Assembly (NCBI GenBank): GCA_903857265.1
Contig: CAIODZ010000047.1
Location: 1-64,000 of the forward strand
Direction of reading: 5' to 3'
Source: an uncultured Phycisphaerales bacterium
Lineage (GTDB): Bacteria > Planctomycetota > Phycisphaerae > Sedimentisphaerales > Anaerobacaceae
Length of the DNA: 64,000 nt
Shown piece by piece: positions 24,457 through 34,222 of this stretch; within the stretch, counting starts at the first letter, position 1, and each line of letters starts with the position of its first letter. The translations under genes and the position numbers were made by a program. The notes beneath the pieces were generated by a model. That model did no database searches, was not told where the DNA came from, and was given only the letters and a program-made list of their open reading frames with translations.

Positions 24457-26279
24457 TGTGCGGAATTCTCGGCTTCAACTGGGAAGACGAAAAAAAAGTC
24501 AGGTCGCTTGCCGAGTTGCTTAATCATCGCGGCCCGGAGCAGGAAGGTTTCCACGTCAGAGACGGCATATCTATCGGGCACAAACGGCTTAAAATTATCG
24601 ACCTCTCCGAAAAGGGTCGCCAGCCAATGTATAACGAGGATGGCTCCGTTTGCGTAACCTTCAACGGCGAGATATTCAACTTTCCCGAAATCAAGGAATC
24701 GCTCGAAAAGCAGGGCCACGTTTTCATATCTCATACCGATACCGAGGTGCTCGTTCACGGCTATGAACAGTGGGGCACCGATATGCTCGAACGCCTCAAT
24801 GGCCAGTTCGCATTCTGTATCTTCGACAAAAAACAAAACCTGTTCTTTCTGGCCAGGGACCGCTTTGGCATCAAGCCCCTGTTTTACTATTGCGATGGAA
24901 GAAAATTCGTCTTTGGCTCCGAGCTGAAGGTCTTTCTCAAAAGCGATATCGAAAAAAAGATAAATCAGCACGCTATGGATTATTATATGCTTTTTGGTAA
25001 TACGCCTTTCGACCGGTCAATTCTCGAAGGCGTCAAAAAGCTGCCGGCCGGCTCTATGCTGGTTTACGACCTCTCCGCGAGAAAAATAAAAGAGAACCGC
25101 CGTTACTGGACGCTTTCGTTTGCTAACCAGCTCGACTGCGATGAAACAGAGATAGAAAAACAAATCGTTGAGCGGCTCGACAGGGCAGTCAAAATGCAGT
25201 TGATATCGGATGTGCCGCTCGGCGCGTTTTTGTCTGGTGGTTTGGACAGCTCTATCCTTGTCGCCATTATGAGCAAATACGTCAAGAACCTTAATACCTT
25301 TTCGATAAGGTTCGACCGTGATGATTTTAACGAGTCCAAATATGCGAAGATAGTATCCGATAAGTTTGGGACACGCCATTTCGAGATAAATTTCAACGCT
25401 GACAACGTCAGGGAACTGATAACCGAATTGCCATATTATTATGACGACCCGTTCGGCGACCCTTCGATGATTCCGACCTGTCTTGTGTCGAGGGTCGCAA
25501 GACAACACGTTACGGTTTCGCTGTCCGGCACAGGCGGAGACGAGCTTTTCGGTGGGTACGGGCATTATAATGATTACGTTCTGTTAAGGACCCTCAACAA
25601 CTTGCCTGTGCCGATAAAACGTCTTCTGGATTATTCGACGGTACCGGCAAATCTTCTTTTCAGAAAGGAAAAATTCAACAAGCTTCGCGGCTTTCTCGGC
25701 GAAAAAGAAGACCGCACCACTTTGTATCTGCGATTGTTTAGCTATATGTTCAGGACAAAAGACGAGCCATCTTCCAAACTGGCGGCCTTCAGGTATCTTG
25801 AAAAGCATTTTGTCTATACGGATGACATTAACAACGCGATGAACTACGATTTGAACGAGTATCTGCCCGACGACCTGCTTGTGAAGGAAGACCGCGCGTC
25901 GATGGCGGTTACCCTGGAGGCCCGCGTGCCTTTTCTTGACCATACGCTGGCGGAGTTTGCGGCACGAATTCCGCCCAGGTTAAAAATTAAAATGGGCACC
26001 AAGAAATATATCCTTAAAAAGGCCTTCAGTGATGTTCTGCCTTACGAAATACTGCATCGCAAAAAACAGGGCTTTGGCGTCCCGCTGATACACTATTTCA
26101 GAAATGAGCTGAAAGATTTCGCGTATAAGCATATTTTCGATTTTGACCTGCTCGACTACTATGACAAAGATACACTGAAAATATACTGGAACAGACACCA
26201 GCAGGGACAGGGCGATTACTATCGTATCTTCTGGAGCATTATGATGTTCAACCTGTGGTTCAAAAAGTGGATGGTCTGA
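24456..26279 (+). CDS. asnB: Asparagine synthase-type glutamine amidotransferase (copy 2)
   Basis: A second AsnB-family enzyme, 607 residues, starting MCGILGF with the catalytic Cys at position 2. The glutaminase domain has 'LNHRGPEQEGFHV' and 'FNGEIFNFPEI'. The ATP-pyrophosphatase domain has 'AFLSGGLDSSILV' and 'SLSGTGGDELFGGY', with a C-terminal 'RKKQGFGVPL' block. It is similar in plan to the copy at 20107 but clearly divergent, so not a recent duplicate. The pairing with a methyltransferase, twice in a row, suggests sugar amidation plus methylation as glycan tailoring. It is the last gene of the plus-strand run and converges on the GT2 gene 30 bases away. Confidence 0.9.
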   Translation: MCGILGFNWEDEKKVRSLAELLNHRGPEQEGFHVRDGISIGHKRLKIIDLSEKGRQPMYNEDGSVCVTFNGEIFNFPEIKESLEKQGHVFISHTDTEVLVHGYEQWGTDMLERLNGQFAFCIFDKKQNLFFLARDRFGIKPLFYYCDGRKFVFGSELKVFLKSDIEKKINQHAMDYYMLFGNTPFDRSILEGVKKLPAGSMLVYDLSARKIKENRRYWTLSFANQLDCDETEIEKQIVERLDRAVKMQLISDVPLGAFLSGGLDSSILVAIMSKYVKNLNTFSIRFDRDDFNESKYAKIVSDKFGTRHFEINFNADNVRELITELPYYYDDPFGDPSMIPTCLVSRVARQHVTVSLSGTGGDELFGGYGHYNDYVLLRTLNNLPVPIKRLLDYSTVPANLLFRKEKFNKLRGFLGEKEDRTTLYLRLFSYMFRTKDEPSSKLAAFRYLEKHFVYTDDINNAMNYDLNEYLPDDLLVKEDRASMAVTLEARVPFLDHTLAEFAARIPPRLKIKMGTKKYILKKAFSDVLPYEILHRKKQGFGVPLIHYFRNELKDFAYKHIFDFDLLDYYDKDTLKIYWNRHQQGQGDYYRIFWSIMMFNLWFKKWMV

Positions 26280-26309
26280 GAAGCCGCCTGCAGAGTAATC
26301 CTGGCTTTT

Positions 26310-27299
26310 CTATCTTCCGGTAATTTTCCAGTAGCAGTTTCTGAGAATCATCTTAATCTTCAGCATATCTGCAATTCGTATACAGAAGTTTTTCAATACT
26401 TCTGTGTAGTAGTAGAAATATGCCACACCAATTTTGCCTCCGTCTCTAATGAAAATCTCCCTGCCTTCCCTGATTCCAATCAGGCCGCAGCTTGCGCCTC
26501 CCGTTCTCATGTTGGCTATCACGGCATCTAAATAAAGGAAGCAAACTTTTTGTTTGCACAGTCGCGAAACAAAATCGTAATCCATTGCTACCCTGTAACT
26601 CGTATTAAATAATCCGTATGTTTGGTATGCTTGTCTGCGCACAAAACACGTAGGATGATTTACAGGCAGGCGGAGAGTTGTAACCTTCTCGACCCGCGTT
26701 GCTGGTTTTGAAATGCCTAACACGAGCGTGCCCGATTCGTTCCATTGCCTTCGAATTCCGTGAATAACGCCCGCGGTCTTGTTTTGCAAAAACAGTCCCG
26801 CGACGTTCTTTGCCGCATTTAACTCATACCAGTCGCCGCCGTTGATAATACCGATGATGTCCCCTGTGCTTGCCTTTATCCCTTTGTTCCAGGCCTCGGA
26901 AATACCGCTGTCCGGCTCGCTCACCCAATAATCTATTGCTTGTTCGTATTTCTTTATTATCTCTGTCGTGCCGTCGGTTGAGCCGCCGTCAATAACGATG
27001 TACTCCACGTTATCATAGCTCTGTTCCAGAACGCTTCGCAGCGTCTGCTCAATAGATTCATGACCGTTAAACACAACGGTAATTACGCTGACCAGGGGGT
27101 TGTCCTGGAAACTTCTTTTAAAGTATCCTTTTGTTCTCAGGCCGCCTTCGCCTTGCCGCCCGAGTTGCGCCAGTAAAAACAACTCCGTCTGAAATTTTGA
27201 CGATGAGTCATTTTTAATTTCAGGCTGCTCGGTTGTTACCATCCGGGTGGTCGCATATTGCGTGTTTAAACAAGACACGTCGTTTTGGTTCGTATTCAT
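26310..27299 (-). CDS. GT2 family glycosyltransferase
   Basis: GT-A fold inverting transferase. 'PLVSVITVVFNGHESIEQTL' and 'YIVIDGGSTDGTTEIIKKY' form the nucleotide-binding half. 'YWVSEPDSGISEAWNKGI' is typical of the WcaA/colanic-acid GT2 branch, and 'VNHPTCFVRRQAY' follows at the acceptor side. The ~60-residue N-terminal extension before the domain (MNTNQNDVSCLNTQ...) is unusual and of unknown role. Last gene of a four-gene minus-strand chain; it overlaps the FkbM gene by 4 bases. Confidence 0.87.
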   Translation of the reverse strand: MNTNQNDVSCLNTQYATTRMVTTEQPEIKNDSSSKFQTELFLLAQLGRQGEGGLRTKGYFKRSFQDNPLVSVITVVFNGHESIEQTLRSVLEQSYDNVEYIVIDGGSTDGTTEIIKKYEQAIDYWVSEPDSGISEAWNKGIKASTGDIIGIINGGDWYELNAAKNVAGLFLQNKTAGVIHGIRRQWNESGTLVLGISKPATRVEKVTTLRLPVNHPTCFVRRQAYQTYGLFNTSYRVAMDYDFVSRLCKQKVCFLYLDAVIANMRTGGASCGLIGIREGREIFIRDGGKIGVAYFYYYTEVLKNFCIRIADMLKIKMILRNCYWKITGR

Positions 27300-28099
27300 T
27301 TACGTTCTTTATCGGCCTGTTCAACAGTGAACAGGTAATCTAATTTGCTACTTCCTATACAACGTACGGAATAACCATGCTGCTTGAATAAATCAAATGT
27401 AGCTTGGTAGTTGGGGTTCACGTTGCCAGGATGAAATTCGTTGCTTATTTCGACCATCCAGGTTGGACGTGGCGACATTCTCAATGTGTTCACAGCCCCC
27501 AAAAGAACATCGTATTCCGCGCCCTCCACGTCAATCTTAATTACTAATTTTTTGCCCCTAAATCTATTACCCAATATCGCGTCCAGAGTATGGACAGGAA
27601 TTATCCTTTTACATTTCGTCTGACCATACCAGCCACGGACCAGAGATGCCACCGCCCACGGCGCGGCCACCCACGGCGAATTATACAATTCCAATAGGCC
27701 TGCCCTACTATACAAACCGATAGGCCAAACCTCTGCGCAATTTTGCCAGTTATTATCTTTCAAGTTCGCATACAAACATCGCAGGTTTTTCGGTTGTGGT
27801 TCAATCGCTACAACGTATTTGCCGAGAGAACAGGCGATGCAGGAGTAAAAGCCGATGTTTGCCCCAGCGTCAACAAAGACCTCTGCTCCCGATAATGCCT
27901 TTTTGATTACCTCAATTTCTTCCGCCTCGTAAATACCCTTTGACATTTGTTTGTTAGCGCTGTGGCTCAAGCCGTTCATTCGGATACCGTGTGCCGAAAA
28001 ATGAATGACCTTGTGGTAAGGGCAGGTATGAAGCAGGTTGGCGCATGAATGTATTATGAACCATATACATTTCCGAAGTTTCTCCGGTAATCCAGTCAT
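27296..28099 (-). CDS. FkbM family methyltransferase
   Basis: Class I methyltransferase of the FkbM group, common in polysaccharide loci where it O-methylates sugars. 'EVFVDAGANIGFYSCIAC' is the SAM-binding motif, with 'VVAIEPQPKNLRCLYANL' and 'VIKIDVEGAEYDVLLGA', the diagnostic FkbM block with its conserved IDVEGAE. 267 residues. Overlaps by 4 bases with both the GT9 gene before it and the GT2 gene after it. Confidence 0.88.
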   Translation of the reverse strand: MTGLPEKLRKCIWFIIHSCANLLHTCPYHKVIHFSAHGIRMNGLSHSANKQMSKGIYEAEEIEVIKKALSGAEVFVDAGANIGFYSCIACSLGKYVVAIEPQPKNLRCLYANLKDNNWQNCAEVWPIGLYSRAGLLELYNSPWVAAPWAVASLVRGWYGQTKCKRIIPVHTLDAILGNRFRGKKLVIKIDVEGAEYDVLLGAVNTLRMSPRPTWMVEISNEFHPGNVNPNYQATFDLFKQHGYSVRCIGSSKLDYLFTVEQADKERK

Positions 28100-29280
28100 T
28101 TCTTCTCCTTCTTCGTCTGTTCGATTATGATATTCACCTGGTTCCAGACATCTTCAACTGTAATTTTATCTATGCAGGGAAACGGCATATTACGTGCGGT
28201 TTTATAAATACAGTTCAACTGACAGCCGAAACAGGGCATTTTATGTATTACCGCGACAGGCAATCGACGCGATGACTCAACTTCTGCCTGATAAGGCATG
28301 AAACGTCCGTAATGTCCGCCCCCGAGGATACATACCACCGGCGTCCCCGTGGCCGCCGCGATGTGTGCCGGGCCCGTATCGTTGGCGACCACCAGCCGGG
28401 CATTGTTTAAAATTTTAGCTAAATCAGACAAAGACGTTTTCCCTGCCATATTACGCAGTGGTGCGGAACATAAATTTTTAAGCTTCTCTCCTAACTCCTC
28501 ATCGTTTTTCCCACCGCAAATTAAGCCCGTCCAGCCGGCGACATCATGTATTTTTTCTGCCAGTCGCGCAAAACGTTCAATCGGCCATCTCTTGCGTTCA
28601 ATAAGAGAGCCGACTATCAGCACATAATATTTTTCGTCTTCCACAAGAGACGATTTGCCTTGGGGTATATCAATGAATGGTGCGCCGGCGTGAAACGAAC
28701 TGAATCCGAGGCCTCGCATAAATTCGGCATTGCGACACAGCTCCATCATTGGTTCGGGAGATGCGGCAACAAGATGGGTGTACCAGCAGTCGCTTAAACG
28801 CTTTTGCCAGGGCCTCATATACCCGTTGTCTCCCTGGCTTCCTGTTTTTTCTTTTGCCTGGCTCGCTCTTATAACAGCGTCCCCGGTGTAATACTCGCGA
28901 GAATACGTCGGCTGAATAGCCGTCTCGAAACCCCTTCGGGAAATGGCCCTGAGGGTTTTATATCTGTAGAAAAGATTTCTATTGAGCTTCTTTGTGTTTA
29001 TCCAGATGAATTCATCGACGAAGTTATTATCGAATGTCTCAGCGAAATCTTTCCAAGCGATATTGCCGCAAAGGGTAATTCTGTAATTCCTGTACTTTTC
29101 GGATTTCCTTAATGTCTCGAGGGAATTTCTGAACAGGATATAATCGCCTATCGAATCCAGCCGGACCAATAGCAGTGTATTCTCCTGGATTTTAGCCGGC
29201 TTTGAAATGGCAAAAAAATCAGTGACTGATAACGCCGCGAAGTTGATGACAGTGCCTAATTTTGCCAGTATGTTGAACAT
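28096..29280 (-). CDS. GT9 family (heptosyltransferase-like) glycosyltransferase
   Basis: GT-B enzyme of family 9, which includes LPS heptosyltransferases. 'LLVRLDSIGDYILFRNSLETL' is the N-terminal family motif. 'YYVLIVGSLIERKRWPIERFARLAEKI' and 'LVVANDTGPAHIAAATGTPVVCILGG' form the donor-binding half. A Cys-rich loop near the end (CFGCQLNC) is often seen in this family. It probably adds a sugar to an LPS core-like or other lipid-linked acceptor. It is 1 base from the upstream methyltransferase stop and overlaps the FkbM gene. Confidence 0.87.
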   Translation of the reverse strand: MFNILAKLGTVINFAALSVTDFFAISKPAKIQENTLLLVRLDSIGDYILFRNSLETLRKSEKYRNYRITLCGNIAWKDFAETFDNNFVDEFIWINTKKLNRNLFYRYKTLRAISRRGFETAIQPTYSREYYTGDAVIRASQAKEKTGSQGDNGYMRPWQKRLSDCWYTHLVAASPEPMMELCRNAEFMRGLGFSSFHAGAPFIDIPQGKSSLVEDEKYYVLIVGSLIERKRWPIERFARLAEKIHDVAGWTGLICGGKNDEELGEKLKNLCSAPLRNMAGKTSLSDLAKILNNARLVVANDTGPAHIAAATGTPVVCILGGGHYGRFMPYQAEVESSRRLPVAVIHKMPCFGCQLNCIYKTARNMPFPCIDKITVEDVWNQVNIIIEQTKKEKK

Positions 29281-29281
29281 A

Positions 29282-30001
29282 TTACATCGCCAGTGCTCTT
29301 ATCTCGAAACCGTAAATCCTCGGGCTTGGTTTGTGATATGAACTGCTGGTTACTTTGTTCCAGAAATCCTTATTCATTATGTAAATCTTGAGCAATACCT
29401 TTACGATTACTCTTTTCATAAAAGAAAGGTCATTTACACATTGGGGGTCTAAAAATTCAATTTGATTAAAGCCGGCGGCTTTCAAAACATAAAACAAACT
29501 CCCAGTTGTAAAAAGAGTTGTATGAGTAAAATCTTCATAAGCCCAGTAGCAGCCGGTATTGGATTGTGCGTTTGGAACCATAACCAGCAGTTTACCGTTC
29601 TCTGAAAGCAATATTTTTTTGACAATCGACAAAGTTTCGATGATTTTATGTTTTTCTATATGTTCTAAAACATGACTCATTATAACAAAATCGAATGCCT
29701 TTGAATGTTTGTTCGAGTATTCTTCTAAATTAGATATCTCTTCAACGTTCAACCCTGTAGATTTACAATATTCTACAGCTTCTTTGGAAATGTCAGCACC
29801 ATAAATATTTGGATACCCTTCGTTTCGCAAGCACTTGAGCATTTGCCCGAAACCGCACCCAATGTCTAATATTCTTGCGTTCTTGTCTCCAGCCAGCGCC
29901 TCAAGCAAATACCGCGGCATCCGGAAGTTGCTGTAATCTTCCGGGCGTATATTCCGATATCCAAAATACTCATTTGCAGGTTTATTGTTAGTTTCCACCA
30001 A
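29282..30001 (-). CDS. Class I SAM-dependent methyltransferase
   Basis: A 239-residue methyltransferase. Motif I 'RILDIGCGFGQMLKCL', acidic 'IYGADISKEAVEYC', and 'FDFVIMSHVLEHIEKHKII' are clear Methyltransf_23/11 features. Base composition is noticeably more AT-rich than the genes of the plus-strand cluster. It is the first gene of the chain ending at 26310, with a 134-base AT-rich spacer upstream. Confidence 0.86.
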   Translation of the reverse strand: MVETNNKPANEYFGYRNIRPEDYSNFRMPRYLLEALAGDKNARILDIGCGFGQMLKCLRNEGYPNIYGADISKEAVEYCKSTGLNVEEISNLEEYSNKHSKAFDFVIMSHVLEHIEKHKIIETLSIVKKILLSENGKLLVMVPNAQSNTGCYWAYEDFTHTTLFTTGSLFYVLKAAGFNQIEFLDPQCVNDLSFMKRVIVKVLLKIYIMNKDFWNKVTSSSYHKPSPRIYGFEIRALAM

Positions 30002-30135
30002 TATTCCCTTCTAATGACACGTGACATCCTAAAGCTTGCTGCTCACGATTTATTTGGTGCCGTAAACAAACAAATGTCGGGCTGAATCTAAAACCAACAT
30101 AATATCAGCGATCTTAAGGATACCTTGTTTTAATT

Positions 30136-31071
30136 TCAATTTATTATTTCTCTTATCTTGTCTTTCACTTTATCTACAAAACTAACCAAATACCTTTTCT
30201 CTGTAAGTTTATCGCTACTGCTATCCCTGCTCATAAATGGCGGATGTCTCAACGGAAACTCCATCGCCTCAACAGGAATATTGGCCGACTTATCGTTTTT
30301 ACAAGAAGTGTGTGTGCCACCTGCACTGAAACCAATATTGGAAATAAGATTAACATTAGGAAGAATAGTTAAACAATTTCGTATCCAACAAGTAAAAGTC
30401 CACTGATAGTCCCAAGTATTTATTTCTCCCTGGTAGGTCATCTCAAATATCCGCATCCAGTAGTGAACCAACTTTTTATTTCCAAGCCAATCCTGCAACC
30501 ATCCATTATCATGTATCTCCGGCCACGACTTCATATCAACATCATAATTCTTCCAGGCGCGACGCCAGGTTGCCCATCCCCATATAAGGGTATAGCGAGA
30601 AAAATAATAGCTGTACTCCGTACGCTTTTTGCCGAATTGAAAATTATCTCCACTTATTTGTCCAATACGCTCATCATCTCGGTACTTATTCAGCAATTCC
30701 TCGCAAAATCTAAAAAATGTCGGATGGGGCAAACAATCATCTTCAAGTATTATCCCTTCCTCTACATGTTCAAAAAACCAATCAATCGCTCGGCTTACTG
30801 CAACTTTACATCCCAGATTTTTGTCTCTGAAAAGCGTTTTAACTTCACAATCCCAGTCAATCCCCTCATTAACAATTCTGCGCACATCTGCACACTTTTC
30901 CGCCTCGCCAGACTTGCCTTCTCGTGGGCCATCCGCTGCTATAAAAAGTTGCGAAGGTTGAGCTTGTCGGATGGCTTCCAATACCCGTCTTGTTGTATCT
31001 GGACGGTTGAAAACCAAGAACAAAACAGGACTCTTTAGCGGCTCTGGAGCAACGAGCACTTTGTTGTTCAC
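30136..31071 (-). CDS. GT-A-fold nucleotide-sugar transferase, hypothetical
   Basis: A 311-residue protein related to glycosyltransferases with a GNT-I/HlpA-like fold. '[21 protein letters not shown]' opens the Rossmann-like domain, '[20 protein letters not shown]' follows, and '[17 protein letters not shown]' has the EDD motif that serves as the metal/nucleotide-sugar site in this group. The substrate is unknown. It overlaps the UDP-glucuronate decarboxylase gene by 4 bases, consistent with use of UDP-xylose or a related sugar, but this is inference. Confidence 0.75.
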   Translation of the reverse strand: MNNKVLVAPEPLKSPVLFLVFNRPDTTRRVLEAIRQAQPSQLFIAADGPREGKSGEAEKCADVRRIVNEGIDWDCEVKTLFRDKNLGCKVAVSRAIDWFFEHVEEGIILEDDCLPHPTFFRFCEELLNKYRDDERIGQISGDNFQFGKKRTEYSYYFSRYTLIWGWATWRRAWKNYDVDMKSWPEIHDNGWLQDWLGNKKLVHYWMRIFEMTYQGEINTWDYQWTFTCWIRNCLTILPNVNLISNIGFSAGGTHTSCKNDKSANIPVEAMEFPLRHPPFMSRDSSSDKLTEKRYLVSFVDKVKDKIREIIN

Positions 31072-32024
31072 GCGGATAGTTCTCCTTTACTCAAAAGTAG
31101 CTCGAAGTAATCGATTGTTTTCTTGAGACCCTCTTCCAACGCTATTTTTGGTTGCCAGCCCAGTTTCTTCTGCGCCAGCGTAATATCTGGGCAGCGCTGC
31201 TTGGGGTCATCGGAAGGCAAATGCTTATACTCTAATTTTGAGCTTGAACCTGTCAGGTCAATGATGTTCTTTGCCAGCTCAAGAATCGTAACCTCATTAG
31301 GATTACCGAGGTTTACTGGACCAACGAAGTCATCTTGCGAATCCATAAAGCTAACGAATGCTGTTATTAGATCGTCAACATAACAAAAGGAGCGTGTTTG
31401 CCTGCCGTCTCCATAAATGGTTATAGGTCTATTCATAAGCGACTGGATTATAAAGTTGGATACCACCCGGCCGTCATTAGGATGCATTCGGGGGCCATAG
31501 GTATTGAAAATACGAGCCACCTTTATTCTCAGTTTGTGTTGTCGATAATAGTCAAAGAACAGGGTTTCTGCACAACGTTTTCCTTCATCATAACACGAAC
31601 GTGTACCGATAGGATTAGCATGTCCCCAGTAACTTTCCGATTGTGGATGTACTTGTGGGTCTCCATATATCTCGCTTGTTGATGCTTGAAATATTTTGGC
31701 TTTCAGCCTTTTAGCCAGCCCCAGCATATTGATAGCACCGTGAACGCTGGTTTTGGTCGTCTGCAAAGGGTCAAACTGATAATGAATCGGAGAAGCGGGA
31801 CAAGCCAGGTTGTATATTTCGGCTACTTCCACATAAAGCGGAAAAGTTACATCGTGGCGCATGGCTTCAAAATTAGGATTCGAAATAAGATGGGCAATAT
31901 TGCTTCTTGTTCCAGTGAAGTAATTGTCAACGCAAAGCACTTCATGTCCTTCTTGCAAAAGCTTTTCACAAAGATGGGACCCAAGAAAGCCTGCTCCGCC
32001 CGTGACTAAAATCTTTTTCATCAT
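31068..32024 (-). CDS. UDP-glucuronate decarboxylase (UDP-xylose synthase), copy 1
   Basis: Extended short-chain dehydrogenase of the UXS family, which decarboxylates UDP-glucuronate to UDP-xylose using bound NAD. '[18 protein letters not shown]' is the NAD motif, '[11 protein letters not shown]' holds the catalytic Ser/Thr region, and '[14 protein letters not shown]' contains the YxxxK pair, with the E residue typical of UXS. '[20 protein letters not shown]' is the family's sugar-binding block. 318 residues. A close paralog lies at 53639, with more GC-rich coding. Start codon ATG; an immediate second ATG is also possible. Confidence 0.92.
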   Translation of the reverse strand: MMKKILVTGGAGFLGSHLCEKLLQEGHEVLCVDNYFTGTRSNIAHLISNPNFEAMRHDVTFPLYVEVAEIYNLACPASPIHYQFDPLQTTKTSVHGAINMLGLAKRLKAKIFQASTSEIYGDPQVHPQSESYWGHANPIGTRSCYDEGKRCAETLFFDYYRQHKLRIKVARIFNTYGPRMHPNDGRVVSNFIIQSLMNRPITIYGDGRQTRSFCYVDDLITAFVSFMDSQDDFVGPVNLGNPNEVTILELAKNIIDLTGSSSKLEYKHLPSDDPKQRCPDITLAQKKLGWQPKIALEEGLKKTIDYFELLLSKGELSA

Positions 32025-32048
32025 CTTATTCCTAACTAAATATTTGTG

Positions 32049-32780
32049 TTAACGTAGCAAATAAAAAACGCTATTAGCTGTTTTTGCATACAGCAAATAT
32101 CCTTGGTCCCTCATAAATTGTCTTATTTCGCTCCTTTCCACCTCTTCGACAGAAGTCATAAGCTGTTCAACAAGCACTATTCTCGGCTTGTATTTGCTCC
32201 AATCGTTCGACCGCAAAACCTCCATCTCCAAACCCTCCACATCGACAGACAAAAAATCCACTTGAGTATTTTGGGGAATATACCGATTTAGAATATCCTT
32301 CAATGATACAGTTTCCAACTCCTTGGTAAAAATAATCTTGTTGCCTCTCTCACCATCTCGCTGCAGTGATAACTCTTTAGAAAAGCTGTTAAGAGCAGAT
32401 TCGCTAAATGCATAGTAAGTAAGTTTACCCGATTTTTTTGAAGAAATTGCTGCTTCAAGATTTATATCTCTTGGTCTTATTTTATTAAATATACTCATAC
32501 TCCCTGGCATGGCATCAATGTTAATTCCCCTCCATCCACTTTTGTAGAAATGGTAAGTGTTTGAAAATCTTTTCGGGTGATGGGCGCCAACATCTACATA
32601 GAATCCTTTTTCCTGCGTCTCAAAAATTCTTTTCAAGATCATATCTTCCCCTTCCTGGGCATATGATTTCGTAAAATAGGAGACGCCTAACCAATCTTTT
32701 ATTCTCGTCAGGGCATGATGATACTTTAGAGGTATAATGGCCTTTATGATATCCTTTATATTTTTACTCATATATGCCAC
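32049..32780 (-). CDS. FkbM family methyltransferase
   Basis: A 243-residue FkbM-type methyltransferase. 'KGFYVDVGAHHPKRFSNTYHFY' is the characteristic N-terminal block (VDVGAHHP), followed by 'GINIDAMPGSM' and 'VDFLSVDVEGLEMEVLRSNDW', the FkbM signature. This form is distinct from the one at 27296 and is typical of capsule and O-antigen regions. The first 17 bases overlap the flippase end; the AT-rich composition matches its neighbours. Confidence 0.86.
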   Translation of the reverse strand: MAYMSKNIKDIIKAIIPLKYHHALTRIKDWLGVSYFTKSYAQEGEDMILKRIFETQEKGFYVDVGAHHPKRFSNTYHFYKSGWRGINIDAMPGSMSIFNKIRPRDINLEAAISSKKSGKLTYYAFSESALNSFSKELSLQRDGERGNKIIFTKELETVSLKDILNRYIPQNTQVDFLSVDVEGLEMEVLRSNDWSKYKPRIVLVEQLMTSVEEVERSEIRQFMRDQGYLLYAKTANSVFYLLR

Positions 32781-34065
32781 GCTTCAGCACCCGTACAACT
32801 CTTAAAATGTTAAAAGTCCGGCTTAGTCTATAAAAGTTGCTTCTTGTTTTTGGATAGGCGAAATTCAAAAGATATGCTGCACATCCATATGAAATTACTG
32901 TCGCCCATGCTGCCCCTACAATTCCGTACTTTTTTATCAAAATAAGATTTAGTACTATGTTCACAACGGCCCCTATAACGCTGTTGATAAAAGAAAAAAA
33001 CTGCAGGTTTTCCACCAAGTACCATTTACTACTTGCAACTCCCAAGAAAACAAATATGCTGGCCCAACTATAAATCGCCAGCACGGGACCTGCTTTGGAA
33101 AATTCCATCCCATATAAGAAACGAATTATGTTGCTCGCGAAAAGAGTCATAACAGCCGTTATTGGAATGGCAATCCACAGCATTAGACTATAAAGCTTTT
33201 GCAATCTCGCATTGTATAACTCTTCGCTTTGCTTTTTAGCGTTAATGATGGCGGGAAACAGCGAACCACATACAATTACCGGTATGAAATAACACGCTTC
33301 CGACAATTTCACGGCCGCCGCGTATTGGCCTACGGCCTCCGCATCAAGCATTTGCTTAATCATCACCTGGTCAATTCTCAGATATATTGAAATGGCAAGA
33401 CCCGCCAGCATCAGCGGCCAAGAATCCCGTAACAAGGCGACCGCTGACTTAATCCTGAATTTCCACTCAAACATATTCAGTCTTTGTCTGCCATAAACAA
33501 TTAACAACCCTGTCGCTAAGATCATACTCTCCATCAGAGAAACAACTGCAAAATACAATAATGGCGCCTGGATCCATACTAAAAACAGCTTTACAAACGA
33601 CGATACCATCAATGACGCGGCGTTCGCATAGACAACATATTTTGAAAGGACTTTGGATTGGAGATAAAAGTCTATAACATTAAAGGATTGAAACACGGCA
33701 GATAAGGCAATTATAAAAATCAACAAACTGGTAAAGCTGTCGGTTGAGGTAAGATGTACGATGGCATATAAAACGGCTAACGCAAAAAAGGCCCCCGCCA
33801 ATTTCAGAAAAAACGCCGTCCCCAGAAGCTCGTCCCTTCTGCTTTCATCCCTTACCAACTCCCGTATGACAATTTCATCCATTCCCAATATGGTAATAGG
33901 CAGGAACAATCCCGCAAAACTCGTTGCGTAACTTAGCAGACCAAACTTGTCAGGCCCCAGATAACGCACCACATACACGCCAACCACAAACACAACAACG
34001 CCGCTAAAAATATTTCCCGCCAGCAGCCATGAAGTATTGGTAAAGTATTTTCTGAAACTTGGCAT
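32764..34065 (-). CDS. Wzx-like polysaccharide flippase (MOP family)
   Basis: Translocates undecaprenyl-linked glycan repeat units across the inner membrane. 433 residues, with about twelve to fourteen hydrophobic segments. The start 'NTSWLLAGNIFSGVVVFVVGVYVVRYLGPDKFGLLSYA' is a strong match to the family's N-terminal block, and 'LFPAIINAKKQSEELYNARLQKLY' is the middle cytoplasmic loop. It heads the AT-rich cassette, 100 bases from a Rho-independent terminator that isolates it from upstream genes, so a promoter in 34066-34170 is expected. Confidence 0.9.
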   Translation of the reverse strand: MPSFRKYFTNTSWLLAGNIFSGVVVFVVGVYVVRYLGPDKFGLLSYATSFAGLFLPITILGMDEIVIRELVRDESRRDELLGTAFFLKLAGAFFALAVLYAIVHLTSTDSFTSLLIFIIALSAVFQSFNVIDFYLQSKVLSKYVVYANAASLMVSSFVKLFLVWIQAPLLYFAVVSLMESMILATGLLIVYGRQRLNMFEWKFRIKSAVALLRDSWPLMLAGLAISIYLRIDQVMIKQMLDAEAVGQYAAAVKLSEACYFIPVIVCGSLFPAIINAKKQSEELYNARLQKLYSLMLWIAIPITAVMTLFASNIIRFLYGMEFSKAGPVLAIYSWASIFVFLGVASSKWYLVENLQFFSFINSVIGAVVNIVLNLILIKKYGIVGAAWATVISYGCAAYLLNFAYPKTRSNFYRLSRTFNILRVVRVLKRGIYE

Positions 34066-34176
34066 AGATAAGAAATTACTCCAAACGCCATGCCTTGTTT
34101 GTATGTAGCTTTAATTCAGGCATGTCTTTCATACTATGAAAACGACACAGTTAATTAAGTACCGGCTAATAAAAAA

Positions 34177-34216
34177 ATACCAAAGGCGCAGAGTACTTCC
34201 TCTGCATCCTTGGTAT
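34177..34216 (-). terminator. Rho-independent terminator (minus strand)
   Basis: On the minus strand ATACCAA-GGATGCAGAG pairs with CTCTGCGCC-TTTGGTAT (loop GAAGTA), and seven T's follow at once (plus-strand A-run 34171-34177). It ends transcription from the glyA/flippase-remnant side before the flippase gene. Confidence 0.8.
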
Positions 34217-34222
34217 TAAATC

